A stretch of 64,000 bases of DNA from NCBI RefSeq assembly GCF_000744105.1, contig NZ_JQLH01000001.1:558001-622000 (forward strand), given 5' to 3'. The DNA is from Maribacter forsetii DSM 18668 (GTDB lineage: Bacteria > Bacteroidota > Bacteroidia > Flavobacteriales > Flavobacteriaceae). Positions 9,366 through 17,940 of the stretch are shown in pieces. Made by a program: the position numbers and the translations under genes. Each line of letters begins with the position of its first letter. Position 1 is the first letter of the stretch. The notes below the pieces were generated by a model. The model ran no database searches and was not told the DNA's origin. It saw nothing but the letters and a program-made list of their open reading frames with translations.

Positions 9366-10001
9366 ATGAAAAAAGAATTAAATATAGCGGATTGGAATAG
9401 GGCAGGTCATTTCAAATTTTTTTCACAGTTCAGTGAGCCTTTTCATGGGGTAACCGTAAAAGTAAATTGTTCTAAAGCTTATGATTATGCAAAACAATCT
9501 GGTAACTCATTTTTCTTGGTTTATTTACATAGAACATTAAAGGCGGCTAATGCCATAACTCCATTTAAATACCGAATTGAAGATGGTAAGGTGTTCGAGT
9601 ATGATCATGTGCATGCATCCCCAACCATTGGTAGAGATAATGGTACATTCGGTTTTTCTTATATTGAATATAAGGAGTCGTTCAATGAATTTAGAGACGC
9701 TGCCAATAAGGTAATCGAAGAGGTGAAAAAATCAACAGGATTAGAATTGCCAGAATGCGGTATTAACGTATTACATTGCTCTAGCATGCCGTGGCTCGAT
9801 TTTACTTCGGTTTCTCATGCACGACATTTTGAATTTGCAGATAGCTGCCCCAAGATTTCATTTGGTAAAATGACGGGTGAGGGTGAACATAGGTCTATGC
9901 CAATATCAATACATGTGCACCATGCGTTGATGGATGGGTATGAAGTTGGTTTGTTCGTTGCCGAATTTCAACGATTAATGTCTATCGCCGGTGATGTTTA
10001 G
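9366..10001 (+). CDS. Chloramphenicol acetyltransferase-fold (CatA-like) acyltransferase
   Basis: A 211-residue member of the trimeric chloramphenicol acetyltransferase family, full length compared with about 215-220 for classical enzymes. The catalytic motif HHALMDG is present, with H186 as general base and D190 as structural partner, followed by YEVGLFVAEFQ. Other typical segments are FFLVYLHRTLKAAN and PWLDFTSVSHA. It transfers an acetyl group from acetyl-CoA to a hydroxyl acceptor. Whether chloramphenicol is the acceptor is uncertain: many environmental Bacteroidota carry such genes on the chromosome, and nothing mobile lies nearby. It is a single gene that converges on the histidine kinase gene at 10024. 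Confidence 0.85.
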   Translation: MKKELNIADWNRAGHFKFFSQFSEPFHGVTVKVNCSKAYDYAKQSGNSFFLVYLHRTLKAANAITPFKYRIEDGKVFEYDHVHASPTIGRDNGTFGFSYIEYKESFNEFRDAANKVIEEVKKSTGLELPECGINVLHCSSMPWLDFTSVSHARHFEFADSCPKISFGKMTGEGEHRSMPISIHVHHALMDGYEVGLFVAEFQRLMSIAGDV

Positions 10002-10023
10002 ATTTAAATAGCATGTTAGTAAA

Positions 10024-11523
10024 TTAGATGTGAGGTTTTACTGGTTCATTTGTTGAGTTTTTAAAGCTTAAAATAAACTCGGTACCCTTATTAATTTCAC
10101 TCTTACAAATGATTTCTCCACCGTTCATTTCTACAAAATCTTTTGTTATCATTAAACCGAATCCGGTTCCTTTTTCACCAATTGTTCCTTTTCTAACGGT
10201 AGGACCGCTATTATTTTCCGTACTGTTTTGCCAGTCGGTATTCATACCTAATCCAAAATCTTTTACTCTAATTTCTACTATAGTTGGGGTGCATTGAGAT
10301 GATAGAATTATTCTTTTACCATTTTCACTGAATTTAATGGCATTTGATAATAGGTTTCGTAAAATAACCTTTAACATGTTCGGATCAATGAATATACTTT
10401 GGCACAGAATCTCTTGTTCTACAGTAATATTTTTATCTTTTACTGCCCACTCAAATTCTTTGATTACCGTATTGAATATATCATTTAAATCGCATTGCTC
10501 TTTATTGACCTTAACTCCTTCCATTTGTTTATATGACCAATCTAACAAAGTATTTACCATAGATACTCTATCGTTTACATCGCTTTTCAATTTTGCGGTA
10601 ATTTGTTTTAAAGGGGTGTCAACCAGTTCGTTTTCTATTAATCCAATTAATACACTAACATTATTTAAAGGTCCTCTGACATCATGCGTTAGTAGCGAGA
10701 AGATTTTGTTTTTTAGTTCGTTAACTGTTTCCAGTTCCTTGTTTTGAAACTCAAGTTCATTTTTTGCCAGCTGTAATTGTTTGGTCTGGCGATCAACTTC
10801 ATATGCTAGTCTATTGTTGGCATCAAGCTGTATTCTTTTATTATCATCTTCAATTGATTTAAACTTAAACCCGATCAAAATGGAGAAAAGAAGTATCTGT
10901 AAGGTTATAAGAGTTGATGTTATCAATAATATATTGTCTGTTTTGATATTAAAAAAATAACCTAACAACCAAGTTCCTATATATAAAATAGAGGCTAAAA
11001 GATAAGGCGTGTAGGAATAGAGATAATATTTATTGAATTTTTCTGCATGAAATAATTTAATTCCAGAAATGATATTTAAGACCATGGTGGTTAAAGAAGT
11101 AATTGCGGCTATTAATTCTAATATTTTACTGAAAGAATTGTTCCCAATAAGAATTAAATAAAGAACGTGTATTATAGGTAATGTAATGGTAATGTACATT
11201 AGTATTTTATAAGCTTTGTGTAATTGAGGTTTGTTGTTCTCAGTTATATTGAGGTAATTTTTAGTAAAGATTAAAAACCCGAAAGTAGTTATCATAGCTG
11301 TGATCAACGAAGTGTTCTGAATCAGCTGAGAAAAGTTATCATCTGCATCGAATAATAATATGTAAAGTGTGAAATGCGCGGTTAAACCAACTAATATAAT
11401 GCAGTAATACAGTATAACTTTGAATCTAAGAACCAGAAAAAGTAATAGGTGATAAATAGCGAAAAAACCGAATATTGCCGTAAAAATAAAAGTTTCTAGA
11501 TATTTATAATCGATAATATTCAT
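10024..11523 (-). CDS. Orphan membrane sensor histidine kinase
   Basis: A 499-residue sensor kinase. The N-terminal 215 residues contain about seven hydrophobic segments, like a 7TMR-type membrane sensor without a large periplasmic domain. A coiled coil (about 225-272) leads to the DHp helix, with the phospho-acceptor in FSLLTHDVRGPLNNV (H280). The ATPase domain shows the N box (NLLSNAIKFSENGK), G1 box (VKDFGLGM) and G2 box (GEKGTGFGLMITKDF). No response regulator gene is adjacent, so its partner is encoded elsewhere. The signal may be a membrane or small hydrophobic cue, by analogy only. It is monocistronic, with 283 bases upstream separating it from the divergent GNAT gene. Confidence 0.9.
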   Translation of the reverse strand: MNIIDYKYLETFIFTAIFGFFAIYHLLLFLVLRFKVILYYCIILVGLTAHFTLYILLFDADDNFSQLIQNTSLITAMITTFGFLIFTKNYLNITENNKPQLHKAYKILMYITITLPIIHVLYLILIGNNSFSKILELIAAITSLTTMVLNIISGIKLFHAEKFNKYYLYSYTPYLLASILYIGTWLLGYFFNIKTDNILLITSTLITLQILLFSILIGFKFKSIEDDNKRIQLDANNRLAYEVDRQTKQLQLAKNELEFQNKELETVNELKNKIFSLLTHDVRGPLNNVSVLIGLIENELVDTPLKQITAKLKSDVNDRVSMVNTLLDWSYKQMEGVKVNKEQCDLNDIFNTVIKEFEWAVKDKNITVEQEILCQSIFIDPNMLKVILRNLLSNAIKFSENGKRIILSSQCTPTIVEIRVKDFGLGMNTDWQNSTENNSGPTVRKGTIGEKGTGFGLMITKDFVEMNGGEIICKSEINKGTEFILSFKNSTNEPVKPHI

Positions 11524-11806
11524 AATTACAAACGGTATATTAATTGATTTTCAAGCAGTCATTAAGATGACTTTTTTCAATACTAGACCATAACTATGTC
11601 ATGGATAAATCAGATTATAGATTAATATAATTGAAACGGGATATGTAAGAGCCTAATTTTCTGTTTTTAAGATAGAAAAAAAAGTCCATTTAACTAGATA
11701 TGGGAATAATAGATTGTTTAAAATTTTTAAAAGTTCTATTTGTGATATGATGAAAATGTATTTTAGATGATATTCAACTTTACATTTTACAGATTATATT
11801 TATACT

Positions 11807-12496
11807 ATGGCAAACTTAGAAGAGCAACTTAAAAACCCCGTTTGGTATTCATTAAGTGAAACACATAAAAAGTTTGTGGTTGAATTTGAAGGAGTGCAAT
11901 TTTATGATCAAGAGGTATGCACTTTTGGGTCTTTTTTCGATGAATCTAAAACCGAAAAAGCTTCTAGTCAATATATAAAAACGACAGATAGTTTCTTCTT
12001 CGTTTCAGAGAATCAGACTCCGTTAATAGATGAAACTAAAATTGCTTTAGAGAAGAAAATTGATGGTTGCCAAATGGTATTAAATCAACTGCCACAAGTT
12101 TCAATAACAGAAAATATTGTCTTACTGACCGATGAGCATATTGATGAAGTGTATAACTTAATCTGGTTAGTAATGCCTGGTTATTATCGTAGAAGGACTT
12201 TTGAAATGGGTAATTATTACGGAATTTTTAAAGACGGGAAATTAGTTTCAATAACTGGTCAGCGAATGCAAACGAATCTTTTTATAGAAGTAAGTGCGGT
12301 TGTAACACATCCAGATTATACCAGAAAAGGATTAGCAAAACAACTTATCGCTCATACTACAAAAGAGATTTTAAAAGTAAATAAAACACCTATTCTACAT
12401 ACCAATAAAGGAAACCTGGCTATACCTCTTTATCAGAAATTAGGATACAAATTAACCAGAGATATGAATTGGTGGACGTATCGTAGAATTGATTAA
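11807..12496 (+). CDS. GNAT-family N-acetyltransferase with N-terminal extension
   Basis: A 229-residue protein whose C-terminal half (about 110-229) is a GNAT domain of the FR47-like kind. Acetyl-CoA loop: VVTHPDYTRKGLAKQLIAHT, matching the V-x-P-x-x-R-x-x-G-x-A pattern. GNLAIPLYQKLGY is the usual last strand and helix. Residues 1-100 carry no domain I recognise; similar proteins in Bacteroidota often have such an alpha/beta extension, perhaps for acceptor binding. Acceptor unknown. Single gene. Confidence 0.82.
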   Translation: MANLEEQLKNPVWYSLSETHKKFVVEFEGVQFYDQEVCTFGSFFDESKTEKASSQYIKTTDSFFFVSENQTPLIDETKIALEKKIDGCQMVLNQLPQVSITENIVLLTDEHIDEVYNLIWLVMPGYYRRRTFEMGNYYGIFKDGKLVSITGQRMQTNLFIEVSAVVTHPDYTRKGLAKQLIAHTTKEILKVNKTPILHTNKGNLAIPLYQKLGYKLTRDMNWWTYRRID

Positions 12497-12620
12497 TCCC
12501 ACTTTTTACGTTTAATATTTTTGGTTTTATTCTACATTCTATTATGATTCAATAATTTAATTCCTATATATTTCATTTTAAATAATTTTTAAATACCTGT
12601 ATATAAGCATTATAAAAGTT

Positions 12621-12650
12621 TATAAACGACTGTAAACGATAACAAACGAT
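12621..12650 (+). repeat. Three 10-bp direct repeats upstream of ssb
   Basis: Three consecutive ten-base units, TATAAACGAC, TGTAAACGAT and AACAAACGAT, share the core AAACGA in exact helical phase. A looser fourth unit (AGTAAGTGTT) follows. They end about 40 bases before a TAnnTTTG box and about 107 bases before the ssb start. The position and ten-base period suggest a multimeric protein-binding site controlling ssb; the binding protein is unknown. Confidence 0.5.
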
Positions 12651-12690
12651 AGTAAGTGTTTACATACCGATTAAACTTTCAATGCTGTTC

Positions 12691-12698
12691 TAGTTTTG
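12691..12698 (+). promoter_or_regulatory. Candidate ssb promoter (-7 box TAGTTTTG)
   Basis: TAGTTTTG fits the Bacteroidota -7 consensus TAnnTTTG. No clear TTTG is seen at the -33 position, so the call rests on the -7 box, the location 58 bases before the ssb ATG, and the repeats just upstream. Confidence 0.42.
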
Positions 12699-12756
12699 CA
12701 GTGTCGAGTCAAAAGGGCTTGATTGTATGAACTGTTAAACCATAAAAATTAGTAAG

Positions 12757-13089
12757 ATGAACGCATTAAAAAACAAAGTACAGTTGATTGGAAATTTAGG
12801 GCAAGACCCAGAAATCGTAAACTTAGAAGGTGGTACTAAATTGGCAAAGTTTTCTATAGCCACAACCGATAGTTACAAAAACGCGAAAGGTGAAAAAGTA
12901 GATGATACCCAGTGGCATAATATTGTAGCCTGGGGGAAAACAGCTGAGATTGTAGAGAATTATTTAACCAAAGGAAAACAAGTTGCCGTGGAAGGTAAAC
13001 TTACCCATCGTTCCTATGAAACAAAAGAAGGTGAGAAAAGATACATCACAGAAGTTAGATGTAATGAATTGTTGATGTTGGCGAAGTAG
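12757..13089 (+). CDS. ssb: Single-stranded DNA-binding protein
   Basis: A 110-residue OB-fold protein. The N-terminus NKVQLIGNLGQDPEI is the hallmark first strand of bacterial SSB; FSIATTDSYKN, WHNIVAWGKTAEIVENYLTKGKQVAVEGKL and RYITEVRCNELLML complete the DNA-binding core. It is shorter than standard SSB (about 150-180) because it ends right after the OB fold. It lacks the acidic C-terminal peptide (D-D-x-P-F) that recruits RecQ, RecO and other partners, so it is probably an auxiliary SSB rather than the main replicative one. recQ lies next downstream, after a hairpin element. Confidence 0.92.
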   Translation: MNALKNKVQLIGNLGQDPEIVNLEGGTKLAKFSIATTDSYKNAKGEKVDDTQWHNIVAWGKTAEIVENYLTKGKQVAVEGKLTHRSYETKEGEKRYITEVRCNELLMLAK

Positions 13090-13099
13090 ATGAAATCTT

Positions 13100-13168
13100 C
13101 ACGAGGAAGTACGACGAAGTAATCTGTAAGTTGGGCAAACGAATTTTACAGATTGCTTCGTGCCTCAT
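13100..13168. repeat. REP-like imperfect inverted repeat
   Basis: The left arm ends GAAGTAATCTGTAA (13116-13129) and the right arm begins TTACAGATTGCTTC (13146-13159), pairing over 14 positions with one G-T wobble. The pairing extends weakly through GAGG...CCTC at the outer ends. The wording resembles the widespread chromosomal repeat containing GAAGCAATCTGT and GAGGCACGAAG. A partial second copy is at 45628-45654. It has no T-run, so it is not an ordinary terminator. Confidence 0.55.
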
Positions 13169-13215
13169 AAAAATCTAATCCTGTGAAAAGACCTGCTAAA
13201 GACATTTTCAAACAC

Positions 13216-13223
13216 TATTTTTG
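13216..13223 (+). promoter_or_regulatory. recQ promoter -7 box TATTTTTG, near-leaderless
   Basis: TATTTTTG is a full match to TAnnTTTG and lies six bases before the recQ ATG at 13230. The resulting transcript would have almost no 5' leader. It also makes the in-frame TTG at 13221 unusable as a start, because that TTG is part of the box. Confidence 0.55.
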
Positions 13224-13229
13224 CAAAAC

Positions 13230-15314
13230 ATGACTGCAACAGAAAAAGACTTAATTCCATTATTAAAAAAGCATTTTGGTTACGATTCATTTAAGCCAAA
13301 TCAATTATCAATAATTGAAGATGCACTTAGTAAAAAAGATGTGTTGGCGATTATGCCAACTGGTGGTGGGAAGTCTCTTTGTTATCAGCTGACGGCATTA
13401 GCTTTAGAGGGAACTGCAATTGTGATTTCTCCGCTAATAGCCTTAATGAAGGATCAAGTAGATGTGCTGAAGGCTAACGGAATTGCGGCTGAGTATTATA
13501 ACAGTTCTCAATCAGTAGAAACACAACAAGAAATTCTTGGGAAACTGGAAAGAGGGGAATTAAAATTATTTTATGTAGCTCCAGAAAGTTTGGGCTTTTT
13601 TAATAACATTCTTGGGAATCTAAAAATAAGTCTATTTGCGGTTGATGAAGCGCATTGTATTTCCTCATGGGGTCATGATTTTAGACCTGCATATACTCAG
13701 TTGGGTGGATTAAAAAGAAGGTTTCCGAATATTCCAGTAATGGCTCTTACGGCTACTGCCGATAAAACTACTCAAGATGATATTGCAGAGCAATTGCAAA
13801 TTGGTAACGCCGAACGTCACTTGGCTTCTTTTAATAGACCTAATTTATATTTGGATGTAAAACCTGCTCAAGATAGAATTAAGCATATTCTCGATTTCTT
13901 GGATGACAGACCTAACGAAAGCGGAATCATCTATTGCCTTAGTCGAAAAAGTACGGAGTCTATTGCGGAGAAATTGCGCAATGCGGGTTTTAATGCAAAG
14001 GCATATCATGCGGGTATGTCTTCAGATGAACGTTCTACTGTTCAAGAGGAATTCATTACCGACAAGGTACCTATTATAGCCGCAACCATTGCTTTTGGTA
14101 TGGGTATCGATAAAAGTAATGTGCGTTGGGTCATTCATTATAACCTGCCAAAGAACATAGAAGGGTATTACCAAGAAATTGGTCGTGGCGGTCGTGACGG
14201 ATTACCAGCTCACGCCTTATTATTTTACAGTTTTGCCGATGTCGCTCAGTTACGTAGGTTTATTACACAAAGTGAAAATGCAGATGTTGAATATGCTAAG
14301 TTAGAGCGTATGCAGCAATTTGCAGAGGCATTAAGTTGTCGTAGAATCGCTCTACTAAATTATTTTGGAGAACAGGTAACAGAAGGTTGTGGCAATTGTG
14401 ATATCTGTAATGCTCCACCTGCTTATTTTGACGCTACACTGTTGGCGCAAAAAGTTTGCTCTGGTGTTGCTCGTTTAAAAGAACGCGAACCCATGGGTAT
14501 GGTTATCGATGTTTTAAGAGGTGCACAGAATGCTCAAGTTCTAGAAAAAGGCTACCAGAATATTAAAACATATGGTGCTGTAAAAGATGTCTCTTGGTTA
14601 GACCTGCAACAATATGTTATTCAGTTATTGAACCAAGGGGTACTAGATATTAATTTTAGGGAAGGAGCAAGACTCGGGTTAACTGATCAGGCGAAAGAGA
14701 TTTTGTTTTCAGGTAAAAAAGTTCAGTTAGCAGTATTGCAAAAGGAAACAGAAAAGACAAAGGCTGTTGCAAAATCACGAACCAAGAAAACTAATCTATT
14801 CGAAAAGCTTCGTTTACTTAGACAACAAATTGCAACAGAACAGAATGTACCTGCTTATGTTGTTTTTGGCGATGCAAGTTTAAAAGATATGGAGGCTAAA
14901 CTCCCAAAAAATAGGGGAGAGTTTATGCAAGTCTCTGGAGTAGGTCAGGCGAAATTAGAAAAGTATGCAGATGTGTTTATTGCTGAAATAACTAAAAATG
15001 CTCCAGCTAAGAAATCAAAAAAAGCAACTCACGATCAGACTTTTGAATTGTTCAGTCAAGGGTTAACCGTTTCTGAAATAGCTACGTCAAGAAATTTGTC
15101 CGAGAATACGATATACGGACATTTAATGAAAAAGCACGCTGAAGGTGAAGACCTCGATTTAAATCAGTTTGTAGACGCAAAGGAAATAGCAGAAATAGAA
15201 AAAGCAAAATCCGAACTAACAGAAGCTACAGGTCTAAAAGACTATTTTGAATTCTTTGAGGAGAAAATGCCGTATTGGAAAATTAAGTTTGCTTTGTATA
15301 TGTTAGATATATAA
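13230..15314 (+). CDS. recQ: ATP-dependent DNA helicase RecQ
   Basis: A 694-residue 3'-5' DNA helicase acting in recombination and fork repair. Helicase core: Walker A MPTGGGKSLCYQL (about 44-56), DEAH box VDEAHCISSWGHDFRPAY (about 138-155), TATAD, and motif VI QEIGRGGRDGLPA (about 315-327). The RecQ zinc cluster is visible (CRRIALLNYFGE...CGNCDIC, about 370-393), then the winged helix. HRDC domain: about 520-594 (LRLLRQQIATEQNVPAYVVF...SGVGQAKLEKY). The end (about 600-645) is a helicase-associated HTH (FELFSQGLTVSEIATSRNLS), typical of the long RecQ form. I use the ATG at 13230. It lies 140 bases after ssb with its own promoter. Confidence 0.95.
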   Translation: MTATEKDLIPLLKKHFGYDSFKPNQLSIIEDALSKKDVLAIMPTGGGKSLCYQLTALALEGTAIVISPLIALMKDQVDVLKANGIAAEYYNSSQSVETQQEILGKLERGELKLFYVAPESLGFFNNILGNLKISLFAVDEAHCISSWGHDFRPAYTQLGGLKRRFPNIPVMALTATADKTTQDDIAEQLQIGNAERHLASFNRPNLYLDVKPAQDRIKHILDFLDDRPNESGIIYCLSRKSTESIAEKLRNAGFNAKAYHAGMSSDERSTVQEEFITDKVPIIAATIAFGMGIDKSNVRWVIHYNLPKNIEGYYQEIGRGGRDGLPAHALLFYSFADVAQLRRFITQSENADVEYAKLERMQQFAEALSCRRIALLNYFGEQVTEGCGNCDICNAPPAYFDATLLAQKVCSGVARLKEREPMGMVIDVLRGAQNAQVLEKGYQNIKTYGAVKDVSWLDLQQYVIQLLNQGVLDINFREGARLGLTDQAKEILFSGKKVQLAVLQKETEKTKAVAKSRTKKTNLFEKLRLLRQQIATEQNVPAYVVFGDASLKDMEAKLPKNRGEFMQVSGVGQAKLEKYADVFIAEITKNAPAKKSKKATHDQTFELFSQGLTVSEIATSRNLSENTIYGHLMKKHAEGEDLDLNQFVDAKEIAEIEKAKSELTEATGLKDYFEFFEEKMPYWKIKFALYMLDI

Positions 15315-15346
15315 TATGCTTAATTAAGTGTTTTTATAAAGATGAG

Positions 15347-16489
15347 TTACCTATCTAAATAAAGAAAACCTTGAAGATTTAAATTTTCTTTGCCTAATTC
15401 AATTTGATAGAAATAAATGCCTTCGGCTAATCCTGTTTTTCTGTTAATTGCTTGGATGTTGGAACTTACTTCACCATTAAATTCATTTGTATAGTTTTCT
15501 TGTTCAAAAACCTTAACTCCATTTCTGTCGAAAATTAACATTCGATTATAATCATAATCACTAAGTTCTGGTATTAATAAGAAATCATTTATACCATCAC
15601 CGTTTGGCGTCACTAAATAATGATACCCTTTGTGGGAAACAGGAGATTTATCCTCTAGAACGCCAAAGGTCAGGGCACTGTATAGATTGGGTATAAATGT
15701 CATTGAAGTAATAAATCCTTCTTCTAGATTTCCGGTAATATCAATAGCACCTAAATTTGTCCACTCTCTCAATTCTTTGTCGAAGCCTACTACGGTTACA
15801 GAATCAATATCAGTAATCATACTGTGTAGTGCACTTCTGTCGTTCCACCCTATAGTTACCTCTGTAGGTGATTCTCCTTCTAAGACCCAATATTCTAAAT
15901 CACTAATTCTGGATAATTTAGAGTCTTTTGATATTATATTGTTATAGTCTGAAGTAGCATCTTTAAAGAGATATGCACTTTTAAAATTTGATAGTGTCAC
16001 TACGGTACTTATACCAAGAGGTCTTAAATACGTTTCATCACCTATTGGGAATATAAAGCTTTGAACATCTGAAATTGCTGCGAATCCGTCTACTTTTGAA
16101 AAATCAGATTCTCCATTATAAAATGAGGTAGCCCTAAAATTCAAATACGAGTTGTGGCTATATTTTTCGGTTATAAAATTACCGAATATGAGATTGGTAT
16201 TATTACTGACCTCGATAGTTCGTTGAAGAAAAATGCCTTTATCATTGTTTATTTCTAAATCATAAAAATTAGGTTGAATAGAACCAGAAATAGAGTTTTG
16301 AACATCACCATAAAAACCTGCTAGTCCGACAGTGTTATTAAAGGTCCCATCATTAACAAGAGAGGAGAAAAAACCTAATTTGCCAGATTCATGTATTTTT
16401 AGGTCACCAAAATTTCTAATATTTTGAGCTTGTATCGTTGGTACATATGTAATGCTAAGAATTATAATAAATATAAATTGTTTATTCAT
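15347..16489 (-). CDS. T9SS-secreted protein with gliding-motility C-terminal domain
   Basis: A 380-residue exported protein. Residues 1-21 are a signal peptide (MNKQFIFIIILSITYVPTIQA). The last 90 residues are the gliding-motility-associated (CHU_C, type B T9SS) domain: YHYLVTPNGDGINDFLLIPEL, then MLIFDRNGVKVFEQENY and GLAEGIYFYQIEL. The middle is low in known motifs and beta-rich, with a stretch (FIFPIGDETYLRPLGIS) seen in other Bacteroidota surface proteins. It starts one base after the stop of the upstream gene and is last in a four-gene operon (19177 to 15347). It is therefore the most likely cell-surface anchor or scaffold for the other products; that role is inference. Confidence 0.85.
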   Translation of the reverse strand: MNKQFIFIIILSITYVPTIQAQNIRNFGDLKIHESGKLGFFSSLVNDGTFNNTVGLAGFYGDVQNSISGSIQPNFYDLEINNDKGIFLQRTIEVSNNTNLIFGNFITEKYSHNSYLNFRATSFYNGESDFSKVDGFAAISDVQSFIFPIGDETYLRPLGISTVVTLSNFKSAYLFKDATSDYNNIISKDSKLSRISDLEYWVLEGESPTEVTIGWNDRSALHSMITDIDSVTVVGFDKELREWTNLGAIDITGNLEEGFITSMTFIPNLYSALTFGVLEDKSPVSHKGYHYLVTPNGDGINDFLLIPELSDYDYNRMLIFDRNGVKVFEQENYTNEFNGEVSSNIQAINRKTGLAEGIYFYQIELGKENLNLQGFLYLDR

Positions 16490-16490
16490 T

Positions 16491-17858
16491 TTAGAAGTCT
16501 AGTATGGTAAAATAACATGTTCGGTCAACGTAATTGTCTAAAGGTATTGTACCACCAAATTCTTCTATAATAGCAATACTGAATGTGGTTAAGGTTTGTG
16601 ATGTAACATAAATATTAATGTTTCCTTGGCTAGACTCTAATACACTTAATTGTATAGGGTAGGTGGTAGTTGATCTTGTAGATGTCATGGTAAATGTATA
16701 TCTGCCAGTACCATTTTTAACAGCATTACTAATGCCAATGGCCGTGTAGGAGTTAGATGAAGGAATTAATGTACCGTATGCTTTTATTGGATTATTAAAA
16801 TATGCTCCACCATCAGTACCAGTTGTGATACTGTTGTTTGCATTTGTACTTACTACATTTACGGTTTGCATACTTCCATCTTCACTATGATGTGTAATTG
16901 CGCCTGTAGTCGTATTTTGTGAAATTGTAGTTTTAGTTTCTAGGCTGGTAATAGGTAGCTCCCTTAAATTTCCATCAGTGTCGGCAGTCACAATATTATC
17001 AGTATTTGCACCTGTGGCAAGGGTTCTTATTTTGACATTTCCATTTACATCTAAATTGGAATCAGGACTATCCGTTCCAATTCCTACCCTATTGTCGTCT
17101 CCACTTATGACTAGGGTATTGGTATCAAAATTAAGGTCAAAATTATTTTGTGTAATTGCCCTGTTGTCACTTAAAGTACCGTCATCTGAGTATAGATTAA
17201 GATCATTACGATTGGCTAGTTCAGTTAATGCGCCTTCTACGTTTGTAGCCGTGAAATTACTACCGGTATCATCGATATTCACTTCTTCGGCGTCCTGTAT
17301 TTCATTTGTGGAACTTAAATCTTCATCTGCGGTTATATGGTTGTTAATTAAGATTGTATTTGCGGCTATATCGTCAGATTCTTCTAAATCTGAAAGATCG
17401 GCAGAAAAATTTGTTGAGCCTTCTTCTACTGTCAAATCTGTACCGTTAAAACTAACATCTGTAATATCATCATCGCTTGCGATAGTCAATTGGTTGTCTA
17501 CATAAGTTTTAACGGCAAGCTCTGTTGGAAATTTTGTGTTTGTCGCATCTGCTAAACTGGTATCCGTAGATTTATTTGCGCTATCTTCTTTATTGGAAAG
17601 TGCATCTAGGTTTATCGTTAACCAATTACTACCATCATAAATCTTAGTAAGTTCTGTACTAGTGTCAAACCAGATATCGTTCTGTAAAGGAGTGCCAGGT
17701 GCATTTGCCGCAGTTGTTACAATCGTGTTTCTGACTTTTACACGCGTACCCTTTAAATCAATAACCTCTTCTACTTGAGCAAATATGCTCATCTGTAGAA
17801 TAAAAGTCATTAAAAAGCTTGTTAGACAATATTTGGTATTTATAGTTATAATGGTCAA
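16491..17858 (-). CDS. Exported fibre-like protein with phage-tail-fibre-type motifs
   Basis: A 455-residue exported protein of unknown function. Motifs recall phage tail fibres and the related Bacteroidota surface family: PLQNDIWFDTSTELTKIYDGSNW (about 55-78), KSTDTSLADATNTKFPTELAVKTYVDNQL (about 97-125), and VGIGTDSPDSNLDVNGNVKI (about 260-280). The composition is rich in Asn, Asp, Thr and Ser, with few Cys or Trp. A C-terminal beta domain (about 345-455) may be a C1q/TNF-like or receptor-binding head, which I cannot confirm. The start is uncertain: only a TTG at 17858 gives a full signal peptide (ending LQMSIFAQ); the first ATG (17810) leaves it too short. Third gene of the four-gene operon. 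Confidence 0.7.
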   Translation of the reverse strand: MTIITINTKYCLTSFLMTFILQMSIFAQVEEVIDLKGTRVKVRNTIVTTAANAPGTPLQNDIWFDTSTELTKIYDGSNWLTINLDALSNKEDSANKSTDTSLADATNTKFPTELAVKTYVDNQLTIASDDDITDVSFNGTDLTVEEGSTNFSADLSDLEESDDIAANTILINNHITADEDLSSTNEIQDAEEVNIDDTGSNFTATNVEGALTELANRNDLNLYSDDGTLSDNRAITQNNFDLNFDTNTLVISGDDNRVGIGTDSPDSNLDVNGNVKIRTLATGANTDNIVTADTDGNLRELPITSLETKTTISQNTTTGAITHHSEDGSMQTVNVVSTNANNSITTGTDGGAYFNNPIKAYGTLIPSSNSYTAIGISNAVKNGTGRYTFTMTSTRSTTTYPIQLSVLESSQGNINIYVTSQTLTTFSIAIIEEFGGTIPLDNYVDRTCYFTILDF

Positions 17859-17940
17859 GTAAGTTTAGATGAAATGTAAAGTTTAACATAGTAATTATGG
17901 GCTCTATGTTTTAATGTTTATGTATGAGTCCATATGAAAA

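Noticed and set aside
9366..10001. CatA-like gene as an acquired resistance gene
   Set aside because: No transposase, integron or composition change nearby; chromosomal CatA-like genes are common in this group.
12621..12670. Direct repeats before ssb as a CRISPR array
   Set aside because: Units are 10 bases without spacers, only three clear copies, no cas genes.
15318..15336. CTTAATTAAG followed by T-run as recQ terminator
   Set aside because: Stem of five AT-rich pairs is too weak to call.
17885..17910. AACATAG/CTATGTT hairpin in the gap of the surface operon as a terminator
   Set aside because: Seven-base AT-rich arms and no T-run; the operon spacing argues for read-through.
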